A DNA stretch of 64,000 nucleotides, from the NCBI GenBank assembly GCA_963772265.1, contig CAVYWS010000002.1, positions 62,001 through 126,000 of the forward strand, in the 5' to 3' direction. The stretch comes from Mayfieldus sp963772265 (GTDB taxonomy: Bacteria; Actinomycetota; Thermoleophilia; Solirubrobacterales; 70-9). The notes below the pieces were generated by a model. The model was not told the DNA's origin, searched no databases, and saw only the letters and a list, made by a program, of their open reading frames with translations. Positions 7,891 through 16,793 of the stretch are shown here, piece after piece; position 1 is the first letter of the stretch; each line of letters opens with the position of its first letter. The translations under genes and the position numbers were made by a program.

Positions 7891-10800
7891 CTAGTGCTTC
7901 TTCTTCTTGCCGCCCGTGACCTTCCAGCTGTAGCTCGCGGGTGAGCTGTCGCTGCGGCCGCCGCTGACGGCGCGGACCCGGAAGGTGTGCCGGCCCGACT
8001 TCAGCTTCTTCATCTTGATCGGCGACCTGCATCCCTTGAAGGCGTGCTTGTCGAGGCTGCACTCGAACGCCGAGCCGGGCGAGTTGGAGTTGAAGCTGAA
8101 GCTTGCGGTCTTCTTCTTCGACTTCTTCTTCGGTCCCTTGGAGATCGTCGTCTCCAGCGCCCTGGCGCCTCCACCCGGTCCGGACGCCGGGCTGGACGGG
8201 CTGGAGCTGGAGCTGGACGGGGCGCCGCTTCCGCTCAACGACGCGGCCTGGGGCGAGTCGGGGGCGTTGTCGGTGAACTGAAGCTGGGCGGTCTTGGCTC
8301 CTGTGCTGTGGGGCGAGAAGGAGACGCCGACCGTGCAGCTGTCCCCGGCCGCCACCGTCGCTCCGCTGCAGGTGTCGGCGCCGATCACGAACTGCGTCGC
8401 GTTGGTGCCGGTCAGAGCGACGGCGGAGACGCCGAGGTCCAGATCGCCGCTGTTGGTGAGCGTGAACACCTGCGGCGCCGAGGGACCGTCGCCCGTGCCC
8501 CGGGAGCCGAAGCTGAACGAGGGCGGCGACAGCGCCGCCGCCGGGCCGCTCAGGGCCGTCGTGCCGTTGCCCGCCAGCGGCAGGTCGTGCGGGCTTCCGT
8601 TGGCGTTGTCGGTGAACTCGAGGCTGGCGGTCTTGGGGCCCTCGGTGGTCGGGTTGAAGAAGGCCTGCACCGTGCAGCTGTCGCCGGGGACCACGGTCCC
8701 GGTGCACTGGTCCACGAGGATCTGAAACTGGTCCGCGTCGGTGCCGGTGACCGAGACGTCGCTGATCTCGAGGTCCTCGACGCCGTCGTTGCTGATCGTG
8801 AACGTCTGCGGAGGAGACGGCGCGCCGACCACGTGATTGCCGAAGTCCTTGCCGGACGGCGTGGGCGAGAAGCCGATCACGGTGGCGTCGATCTTCGAGA
8901 AGTAGGTGGTCGCATACCCGCCGACGGTGGTGAACTCGCCTCCCGCGTAGAGGGTGTTCCCATCCGGAGAGAGCGCGAGGGCGTCGACGGCCCCGTTGGG
9001 GGACGGGTTCCAGGCGGTCACGGACCCAGCTGCCGGCGTCGATCGCGGCGAGGTCGGGGCGGAACGGGCCCGAGCAGCCGTTGACGAACGCGAACAGGCC
9101 GCCCGCGTAGACCGTCCCGTTCGAAACGGCGAGGGCGTGGACGCCGCCGTTGCAGATGTCGGGGTCCCATGGGGTGGGGACGCCTGAATCGGGATCGAGG
9201 GCGGCGATCCCGTTGCGGCCGGCGCCGGCGATTGCGGTGAAGCTTGCCGCCGACGTAGAGGTTGCCGGAGTCGAGGGCAAGCGGCATCCGGCCCGAACGG
9301 GAAGGCGCCGCTCGGCGGCTCCCGACCCGCACCCGCCAGCGCGTCACCGGTGCCGGGGTCGAGTGCCGCAAGACCGGCCCGGTCCTGGCCACCGAGGCGG
9401 CCGAAGCCGCCGCCGGCGTAGACGCTGGATCCGGAGGCGGCGAGCGCGCTGACCGGTGAGTGGTCGGGGGCTGGATTCCAGGCTGCGCCCACGTCGCCCG
9501 TCGTGGTTGCGACCGAGCCGAGGTACGGGCCCGACGGTGTCGGCCCCGTCGCCGAGGGAGAGGAAATAGCCGCCGGCGTAGAGGGTGGCGCCGTCATCCG
9601 AGAGGGCCAACGAAAGCACCTGGTCGTCGGCGCTGGGAACCCAGCCCGGGTCGACGTTACCGGTCGCCGCATCGAGCGCGCCGAGGTTGACGCGAGGGGT
9701 TCCGTCAAGGGTCCCGAAGGGGCCACCGACGTAGAGGGTGCCGCCCGAGAACAGCAGCGCGTCCACCTCGGGGGCGATCACGCCGCCCGCCCCGGGGTTC
9801 CAGGCGGCGTCAACGGTGCCGTTGGGGTTGAGCCGGGCGAGGTTGTCCCGCTCGACCAGGTTCGGCCCCGCCGAGACAAACCCGCCGCCCGCGTAGACTT
9901 GGGCCCCGCGGCGGCAAGGGCAAGCGCCGAGCTGTCCGGGTTGGGGTTCCAGGGGGCCGCGTTGCCGGTCGAGACGTCGAGCCCGGCGAGGTGGTTGCGG
10001 GCGGCGCCGCCGATCGAGCCGGGGCGGAGAAGTCTCCGCCGGCGTAGATGAAGTCCCAGCCAGGGACCTCGCCAAGGCCCGAACGGAGCCGTTGGGGCTC
10101 GGATCCCATCGGCCGCCGCCGCGGTGCTCGCGTCGAGCTCGGCCAGATAGTCACGGTCGACTCCTGCGATCGAGCCGGCGCCGTTGAAGGCGCCGCCGAC
10201 GTAGAGGCTGCCGTTGTGGAGCATCAACGCCTGGACGACGCCGTTTGGCTCGCGTGCCACGAGGGATCGACGGCGCCGCTCACGACGTCGATCGAGACCA
10301 GGTTGGGGCCGGCGCTTTCAACGCCATTGTCGATCTGGCTGAATGACCCTCCCGCAAAAAGCTTTCCCGATGTCGCATCGACCGCCAGGGCCGGACCACG
10401 CCGTCGGCGCTGGGCGCCCAGGCGGGATCGACGACGCCGTTGGTCGCGTCGATAGCCGCGATGTGGTTGCGGTCCTCGCCCCCGATCGAGTTGCTGCCGC
10501 TGAACGCGCCCCCCGCGTAGACGACCGAGCCCGAGACGGCGAGCGACTCGACCTAGCCGTTGGCGCCGGGATCCCAACTCCGCAGCGAGCCGTCGCCGGC
10601 GTCCAGGGCGGCGATGTTGCTGCGCGGCTGGCCGTCGACGGTGGTGAAGTCGCCGCCCACGTAGACGGTTCCGGCCGAGACCGCGAGCGCATTGACCTTT
10701 CTCAGCCCCCCGGTCGCGCTGGCGTCCCAGTCGGTGTCGAGCGAGCCGTCGGGATCGAGGTGGGCGAGACCGCGCGGTCAAGGTGCCCTGGACGAAGTCG

Positions 10801-11176
10801 AAGTCGCCGCCGATGAACCAGCCGCCCGATCCGTCCGGCACGACGGCAAGCACCCGGCCGCCGGCGACCTCCGCCGCGGCGATCCGGTCGGGGTCCTGCG
10901 GTCCCGCGGTCGGCTCGATTCCGCCGTCCTCGGAGTAGAGCAACCCGGACCCCGTGCGGGGACCGACCTTGGAGAAGCTTCCTCCGAGATAGACCGAGCC
11001 ATCGGGCGCCGCGGCGATCGCCTTGACCGGCCCGTTGGTGACGTAGGTGGAAGCGAGGGATCGCCGCTGGCGGCAGCGGCGGGTGCGGCCGCGATCAGGA
11101 TCGCGACCAGCGCAGCGCCGAACAACGGCACTGCCCCCAGGGCGCCGAACGGCAGCGAACCGGCGCTGGCATCCAT
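7891..11176 (-). pseudogene. Secreted beta-propeller / choice-of-anchor D repeat protein, heavily frameshifted
   Basis: One long gene of about 1,090 codons broken by at least eleven frameshifts, all but one between ~9.0 and 10.8 kb (the first is near 11.05 kb), plus an in-frame TAG near 10555. It begins at 11176 with a signal peptide. Twelve or more ~45-residue repeats follow, in scattered frames, of the type YVGGxFxxxxGxxRxxLAALD-TG-W-P-NGxVxAL, which resemble delta-60/DUF5122 propeller blades. Then come two ~110-residue choice-of-anchor D domains (FTISNDGVEDLEISDV and FTLTNSGDLDLGVSAV). The C-terminal domain has paired cysteines (AFECSLDKHAFKGCRSP) and a Lys tail. The last ~1.1 kb, to 7891, reads cleanly. 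It would be an exported surface protein of unknown function. Whether it is truly dead or poorly assembled cannot be told from sequence alone. Confidence 0.7.
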
Positions 11177-11288
11177 GCGCGCCAGTTCATCTTCCGGGCA
11201 TCGGCCGGCGCGGGGGGTCCTTGATTCCCTGCGGGGCCTTTGGCCGCCGATCGGCGGCTTGCTGGCCGTTTGACTTAACGCTTTCTTA

Positions 11289-11647
11289 TGGAGGCGGCGG
11301 GACTCGAACCCGCGTCTGCGGTCGCGAAGCGAAAGGCGTCTACAGGCTTAGCCGGCGCTTTGATCTCGCCTCCCGCGTCCGCGCCGGCGGGCGATAGCGG
11401 GAGGACCAGCCCCCTAAGAGTCCCCTGACGGCGGAGGCGAGCCGCTCGGGCAAGCCCGTTTCTGAAGCCGGTGCCCCTCCCCACGGGCGAGGGAGGACCG
11501 ACTCTCACTACTTAGCTTCTAACTAAGCGGCGAGGGCGAACTCATGGTCCGCACGTATTGGTTTTTCCCGGGGTTTTACGAGGCCTCCGGGAACCTCGAC
11601 CTGCAACCGTTCGCACGATCGACCACATCGATGCCAATGTCGCCCCC
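11289..11647 (-). ncRNA. ssrA: tmRNA (ssrA)
   Basis: Transfer-messenger RNA of ~359 bases. The 5' end GGGGGCG (11647-11641) pairs with CGCCTCC at the 3' end (11296-11290), allowing one G-U pair, to form the acceptor stem. The TPsiC arm reads GCGGGTTCGAGTCCCGC, as in tRNA. The tag-coding region reads from about 11561 to the TAG at 11525-11523 and gives a tag ending IRADHEFALAA; the resume codon (AAA 11564-11562 or CCA 11561-11559) is not certain. A TAG TTAG cluster follows the tag. The CCA end is not encoded (A then TAA). It acts with SmpB, encoded 7.6 kb away on the same strand, to rescue stalled ribosomes. Confidence 0.93.
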
Positions 11648-11718
11648 GTGCTATGTGGATTGAATTTAAAGCGCCGGCGCGGGCGGGCAAGGGTCAGTAG
11701 CGACGGACGACGCCGGCG

Positions 11719-12895
11719 CTAACCGCCCGCCAGGTTGCGCCCCCCGTTTGGATCGAAGAAGTGCAGCTTCGTCGTGTCGAGCCAGAGCTCGGTCTCGTCG
11801 CCCTCCCGGACCTTGGTTTCCGGGTCGAGGCGCGCCACCACCTGACCGTCGCCGGAGCTCGGGATCTCGTTGGCGCCGGCGTCGGCCGCCAGCTCAGCTG
11901 AGCTCTTCGGATTCGACCTTGGTCCCCTCCACCTCGAAATAGACGTATTCCTCCGCCCCCAGCGACTCCACCAGGTCGATCTTTGCCCTGAACGTCACTC
12001 CGCGCCCACGCGCGTCGTCGCTGACCAGCGAAACGTCCTCGAAGCTCTCGGGGCGGATCCCGACGATCACCGAGCCGCTGGTGCTCCCGGCCCTTGCGCG
12101 CGCCTCCTCGTGGAGAGGGAATTCTCCCAGCGGGGTCTGCACCCGGCCGTCCCGCAGCTCGCCGGGCATGAAGTTCATCGCCGGCGAGCCGATGAACCCG
12201 GCGACGAAGAGATTCGTGGGACGGTTGTAGAGCTCCGAGGGCGGCCCGACCTGCTGCAGCACGCCGCTGCGCATCACCGCGACGCGGTCGCCGAGCGTCA
12301 TCGCCTCGGTCTGGTCGTGGGTCACGTAGACGGTCGTGGTGCCGAGCCGCTGCTGGATGCGGGAAACCTCGGTGCGCATCTGCACGCGCAGCTTGGCGTC
12401 GAGGTTGGAGAGCGGCTCGTCCATCAGGAACGCCTGCGGGTCGCGGACGATCGCGCGGCCCATCGCCACCCGCTGCCGCTGACCTCCGGAGAGGTTGGCC
12501 GGCTTGCGGTCGAGGTGCTCGGCGAGGTCGAGGATCCGCGCCGCCTCCTCGACCTTCTCGTTGATCTGATCGTCGGGCACCTTGGCCAGCTTCAGGGGAA
12601 AGGCCATGTTCTCGCGCACCGTCATGTGCGGATACAGCGCGTAGTTCTGGAACACCATCGCGATGTCCCGCTCCTTCGGCGCCAGCCCATTGACGACCTG
12701 GTCGCCGATCCGCAGCTCGCCATCGCTGATGTCCTCGAGGCCGGCGATCATCTTCAGCGCCGTCGACTTTCCGCAGCCCGACGGCCCGACGAGGATCACG
12801 AACTCGCCGTCCTGGACATCAAGGCTCATGTCCTTGACCGCCTCGAACCCGTCCGGGTAACGCTTGGTCAGATGCTCCAACACAACTTCAGCCAT
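11719..12895 (-). CDS. sugC: Trehalose/sugar ABC transporter ATP-binding protein (SugC/MalK type), one frameshift
   Basis: The ATPase of the importer. Walker A (GPSGCGKST) is near residue 38, the Q-loop in MVFQNYALYPHM, the ABC signature LSGGQRQRVAMGRA near 135, and Walker B FLMDEPLSNLD near 155. A C-terminal regulatory OB/TOBE domain follows. As written, the frame stops at 11894 after 333 residues. An extra A near 11898 explains this: removing it continues the domain through VARLDPETKVREGDE and FFDPNGGRNLAGG to a TAG at 11721-11719, giving 391 residues, the normal family length. It starts 13 bases after the second permease and ends the operon just upstream of tmRNA. Confidence 0.9.
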
Positions 12896-12908
12896 TCGCT
12901 TGCCTCCT

Positions 12909-13751
12909 TTATCCCTTCACCGCGCCCGCGGTCAGACCCGCGACGATGCGGCGCTGGAAGAACAGCACGAACAGGATGATCGGGACGGTCACGATCACGC
13001 CCGCCGCGGCGATGTTGCCGGTCGGAGCAGTGAACTGAGACTCGCCGGTGAAGAAGGCGAGCGCCGCGGGGACGGTGCGCGCATTGTTGGACGAGGTCAG
13101 GGTGATCGCGAACAGGAACTCGTTCCAGGCGAAGATGAAGACGAGGATCGCGGCGGTGAAGGTGCCCGGGGCCGCGAGCGGCAGGATCACCTTGCGGAAC
13201 GCCTGCAGGGGCGTCGCGCCGTCCACAGCGGCGGCGTCCTCGAGGTCCCAGGGGATCTCGCGGAAGAACGCCACCAGGGTGTAGATCGCCAGCGGTAACG
13301 AGAAGGTCAGGTAGGGGATGATCAGCCCCAGGTAGGTGTCGTAGAGCCCGATCGCCCGCCACATGTCGAACAGCGGCCCGACCGTCGAGATGGTCGGGAA
13401 GATCGCCAGCGCCAGCGCCCCGCCCAGGATCAGCGTCTTGCCCGGGAAATCCAGGCGCGCGATCGCGTAGGCGGCGAAGGCCGCCAGGGTGATCGCGATC
13501 AGGGTCGAGATCACCGCGACCACGATCGAGTTGATCAGCGGCTTCAGGAAGGGGCTGTTGTCGATCCCGCCGTCGAACAGCACCTTGTAGTTGTCGAGCG
13601 TCCAGTGGGCGGGAATGAAGCGGCCGTCCGTGACCGTCTCCGGGGTCTTGAACGACAGCGAGATGATCCAGACCACCGGGATCAGGGCGAAGATCAACAC
13701 CGCGGCGATCCCGATGCTCCACATCGTGTATTCGCGAGTACCGCGCTGCAT
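12909..13751 (-). CDS. sugB: ABC transporter permease, SugB type
   Basis: A 280-residue permease of the MalG/SugB family with six hydrophobic segments. It keeps the EAA loop that contacts the ATPase (EDAAAVDGATPLQAFRKV, near residue 185) and the terminal QRRIVAGLTAGAVKG seen in the mycobacterial trehalose importer. The segment ARTVPAALAFFTGESQF also closely resembles SugB. Its ATG at 13751 directly abuts the stop of the upstream permease gene, so the two are translationally coupled. The complete operon reads lpqY-sugA-sugB-sugC. Confidence 0.92.
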   Translation of the reverse strand: MQRGTREYTMWSIGIAAVLIFALIPVVWIISLSFKTPETVTDGRFIPAHWTLDNYKVLFDGGIDNSPFLKPLINSIVVAVISTLIAITLAAFAAYAIARLDFPGKTLILGGALALAIFPTISTVGPLFDMWRAIGLYDTYLGLIIPYLTFSLPLAIYTLVAFFREIPWDLEDAAAVDGATPLQAFRKVILPLAAPGTFTAAILVFIFAWNEFLFAITLTSSNNARTVPAALAFFTGESQFTAPTGNIAAAGVIVTVPIILFVLFFQRRIVAGLTAGAVKG

Positions 13752-14639
13752 CTACGTGGCCCCCGGTCTTCCCTCGGCCATCCGGACCCCGAGCAGTCGC
13801 ACGAACGCGAAGGCGATCAGCAGCACCGAGATGAAGATCAGCACCGAGACCGCCGAGCCGAGCCCCAGGTTGGTGCGCGAGATCAGCTGGTTGTAGCCGA
13901 GGATCGAGACCGACTCGGTGTTCTGCGAGCCCCGAGTCATGATGAAGATGTTGTCGAAGATCCTGAACGCGTCCAGGGTGCGGAACAGCAGCGCGACGAG
14001 GATCGCCGGCTTCATCAACGGCAGGGTGATGCGGAAGAAGCGCTGCACCGCGTTGGCGCCATCCACCTTCGCAGCGTCGTAGAGCCCGTCGTCGATCGCC
14101 GTCAGACCGGCGAGCAGCAGCAGGGCCATGAACGGCGTCGTCTTCCAGACCTCGGCGAAGATGATCACCGACAGCGAGCTGATGTGGCCCCCGAACCATG
14201 CTTTGTCGATTCCGAGGGCGGGGTTGACGAATCCGCTGTCGGGCGCGAAGGCGAACTGCCACGCGAACGCGGCGACGACGGTGACGATCCCGTAAGGGAT
14301 CAGCACCGACGTCCTGACCGCGCCCCTGCCAAAGATCGCCCGGTGCATGACCAGTGCGATCGCCATCCCGAGAGAAAGCTCGATCGCGACCGAGACAACG
14401 GTGATCAGAACGGTGTTGGCGACGTCCTGCCACCACAACGACGAGCTCAGCACCGTCTGGTAGTTGGAGAGGCCGGCGAAGCCGTTCTCATCGGGGAAGC
14501 GCAGGTCGAGATCCTGCAACGAGAGGACGATCGCGTAGGCGATCGGGTATGCGGTGACGAGCAGCATCACGACCACCGCCGGGGCACAGAGCATCCAGCC
14601 GAGACGGTGCTCGGAGCGGGTCTGTTCGGTCACAGACAT
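13752..14639 (-). CDS. sugA: ABC transporter permease, SugA type
   Basis: A 295-residue permease of the MalF/UgpA family. It shows a short cytoplasmic N-terminus and six membrane helices, with the EAA loop DDGLYDAAKVDGANAVQRF near residue 195. The paired permease SugB follows with no gap. It carries sugar, most likely trehalose judging by the binding protein, through the inner membrane. It starts at ATG 14639, 52 bases after the stop of the binding-protein gene, which is wide enough for a separate ribosome site but not a clear promoter. Confidence 0.92.
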   Translation of the reverse strand: MSVTEQTRSEHRLGWMLCAPAVVVMLLVTAYPIAYAIVLSLQDLDLRFPDENGFAGLSNYQTVLSSSLWWQDVANTVLITVVSVAIELSLGMAIALVMHRAIFGRGAVRTSVLIPYGIVTVVAAFAWQFAFAPDSGFVNPALGIDKAWFGGHISSLSVIIFAEVWKTTPFMALLLLAGLTAIDDGLYDAAKVDGANAVQRFFRITLPLMKPAILVALLFRTLDAFRIFDNIFIMTRGSQNTESVSILGYNQLISRTNLGLGSAVSVLIFISVLLIAFAFVRLLGVRMAEGRPGAT

Positions 14640-14691
14640 CCTCCGTTCGCGCTCGGCCCTCGGACGAAGCTCTCTTGGCTGAGCCTCGCGC

Positions 14692-16014
14692 TCACAGCAG
14701 ACCCTCCCGCTTCACCGCGTCCTCGAGGTTGCTGCGCAGCTCGTCGTAGGACGACGTGGTGTCGTCGGGGTTGATCTTGGAGGGCGGGCTGAGGGCGTCC
14801 TGGATCGCCAGCGAGACGTCCTGGTAGGCCGGGCTCAGGGGCCGCGGCGCCGCATTGTCGATCGACTCCTTGACGAGCGCCGCGAAGCCGGGGAAGGCCT
14901 TCTCGACGATCTTCGATGTGTAGAGGTCCTCACGCGAGGGCGGCAACCCGTCGAGCTCCACCGCGGTCTCCTGGCTCTTCTTGTTGCTGACGCAGGCAGC
15001 CGCCTGGAACGCCTCCTGCTGGTGGTTCGAATAGGCGCCGACGCCGACGTTGAATCCGCCGAGCGGCGGGCGGCTTGGCTTGCCTGCCACGACCTCGGGA
15101 TACCTCGCGAAGCCCATGTTCTTCTGGATGTCGGGCGCGTTGTCGCCCGCGCTCGCGTAGGCGAAGGTGTAGTTGAGCATGAAGGCCGAGTCCCCGGCTT
15201 CGAATCCGAGCCGGGCGCTGTCCTCGTCCGAGGTGGAGATGTCGGTGGCGGCAACGGGGGAATTGGCGAGCCTGCCGATCACCCCCAGCGCCTCCTTGGT
15301 GGGCCCCTCGGGGAGGTCGACCGTCTCCGGTCCGGAGAGGATCTGCCCGCCCGCCGAGGCGATCAGGGAGTTGACCCAGACGGTGTAGCCCTCGTACTTG
15401 TTGGCCTGGAGCTGGATCGTCCCGGGCTTGCCCTCCGACTTGAGCTTCTCCGCCTCGTCGATCATCTGGTCCCAGGTCGTCGGCGGCGTCGGGACGAGGT
15501 CCTTGCGATACCAGAGCAGCTGCGTGTTGGAGTTGAAGGGCGATCCGTAGAGCTTGCCCTCGAACGAAGCGGTCTTGATCACGCTCGGGAAGACCTTGTC
15601 TGTGACCTGAGCGCGCAGCGAATCGGGAAATGGGCTGATCCAGCCGGCGTTGGCGAACTCTGCGGTCCAGATCACGTCCATGCCGATCAGGTCCACCGAC
15701 GAATCCTTTGCCGCGAGGCGTCGGACGAGTTGCTCGCGCTGGTCGCTTGCCGTGGTCGGTAGGAGCTGGACGTCGATCTTGTAGGCGCCGTGCGACTCGT
15801 CGGTGCAGCGCTTCGCGACAGCCTGGATCGTCCCTCCGGGCTGGGTGGCGACGAACCAGTTCAGGGTTGGCGCGCCACCGCCCCCCGAGCTGCCGCATCC
15901 GCTGAGGACGACGAGCGCGACGAGTGCGGCCAGCAACGCCCGGCCGGTCAGTGACAGGCCCCGGGACGCTCCTCCTCCTCCTTGACTGCCCGCGTCTCCC
16001 ATCGGGATCACCAC
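14692..16014 (-). CDS. lpqY: Sugar (trehalose-type) ABC transporter substrate-binding lipoprotein
   Basis: A 440-residue solute-binding lipoprotein. The signal peptide has the lipobox LSGC, so the mature protein would be anchored at its cysteine on the outer face of the membrane. The stretches REQLVRRLAAKDSSVDL and GMDVIWTAEFANAGWI near residues 95-120 are hallmarks of the LpqY trehalose-binding protein of mycobacteria. The frame opens at GTG 16014; ATG 16002 is an alternative start that leaves a shorter N-terminus. It heads the sugABC operon. Its start lies only 14 bases from the divergent nucleotidyltransferase start, so the two promoters must overlap coding sequence or each other. Confidence 0.88.
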   Translation of the reverse strand: MVIPMGDAGSQGGGGASRGLSLTGRALLAALVALVVLSGCGSSGGGGAPTLNWFVATQPGGTIQAVAKRCTDESHGAYKIDVQLLPTTASDQREQLVRRLAAKDSSVDLIGMDVIWTAEFANAGWISPFPDSLRAQVTDKVFPSVIKTASFEGKLYGSPFNSNTQLLWYRKDLVPTPPTTWDQMIDEAEKLKSEGKPGTIQLQANKYEGYTVWVNSLIASAGGQILSGPETVDLPEGPTKEALGVIGRLANSPVAATDISTSDEDSARLGFEAGDSAFMLNYTFAYASAGDNAPDIQKNMGFARYPEVVAGKPSRPPLGGFNVGVGAYSNHQQEAFQAAACVSNKKSQETAVELDGLPPSREDLYTSKIVEKAFPGFAALVKESIDNAAPRPLSPAYQDVSLAIQDALSPPSKINPDDTTSSYDELRSNLEDAVKREGLL

Positions 16015-16028
16015 AATGGTTCCCGCGG

Positions 16029-16793
16029 GTGGCGAGCTCTAAACAAGAACCGGATCTCGGCCCACAGCAGGGATATCTGCGCCGGCTCTGCGGGCATCTC
16101 CGCGCTCTGCTCGGCGAACGGCTGATCGGCGTCTACGCCGGCGGCTCCTATGCGCTCGGCGACTTCAACCCCACGGCGAGCGACCTCGACGTCGCCGTGG
16201 TGGTCGACGACGCGATCCCCCTCGACTCAAAGCGGCAACTCGCGTCCGAGCTTGCCGATCGACGGGATTGCCCGGCGCGGGGGCTGGAGCTGGTCGTCTA
16301 TCGGCTCCAGACCACCCGCTCGACCTCAGCCGACCCCGACTTCGAGCTCAACCTCAACACCGGGCCGGGACTCGCGCCACGGGTCGACCACGGTCCCGCT
16401 TCGGTGGAGGGGCACTGGTTTCCGATCGACCGCAGCATGCTCTCCCAGCGTGGCGTGGCGCTTCTCGGCCCCCCTGCCGAGGAGGTTTTCGCTGCCGTCG
16501 ACCGGTCGGCGCTGCTACCGGTGCTGATCGAGTCGGTTCGATGGCATCGCGACCATTCGGAGCGGCCCGGCGACGCGGTCCTCAACGCCTGCCGCAGCCT
16601 GCTTTTCGCGAACGAGGGCCGCTGGGCTTCGAAGCCGGCGGCCGGCGGATGGGCGATCGAGCAGGGCGCGGCGCCGGCCATGCTCGTGGAGGAGGCCCTT
16701 GCGGCAAGACGCGGCGGCGCCGAGCCCCGCCCCGATGCCGTCGCCGCATACCTCGATCAGGCCGAAGCCCGCCTGATCCGGCTCAGACGGTGA
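16029..16793 (+). CDS. Aminoglycoside adenylyltransferase-like nucleotidyltransferase (DUF4111)
   Basis: A 254-residue protein starting at GTG 16029. It has the minimal nucleotidyltransferase motif GSYALGDFNPTASDLDVAVVV near residue 40, with the GS and D-x-D residues that bind Mg-ATP. A helical C-terminal domain (SVRWHRDHSE, LNACRSLLFANEGRW) resembles the DUF4111 domain of ANT(3'')/AadA enzymes. True AadA enzymes O-adenylylate streptomycin or spectinomycin. Chromosomal relatives in soil actinobacteria are common and their substrates are often unknown, so resistance is only a possibility. It is divergent from lpqY and its last 11 bases overlap the end of the coiled-coil gene on the other strand. 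Confidence 0.75.
   Translation: MASSKQEPDLGPQQGYLRRLCGHLRALLGERLIGVYAGGSYALGDFNPTASDLDVAVVVDDAIPLDSKRQLASELADRRDCPARGLELVVYRLQTTRSTSADPDFELNLNTGPGLAPRVDHGPASVEGHWFPIDRSMLSQRGVALLGPPAEEVFAAVDRSALLPVLIESVRWHRDHSERPGDAVLNACRSLLFANEGRWASKPAAGGWAIEQGAAPAMLVEEALAARRGGAEPRPDAVAAYLDQAEARLIRLRR

Noticed and set aside
11289..11370. A tRNA gene suggested by the TPsiC-like arm
   Set aside because: The matching acceptor strand lies ~350 bases away and a tag-coding region lies between, so it is tmRNA.
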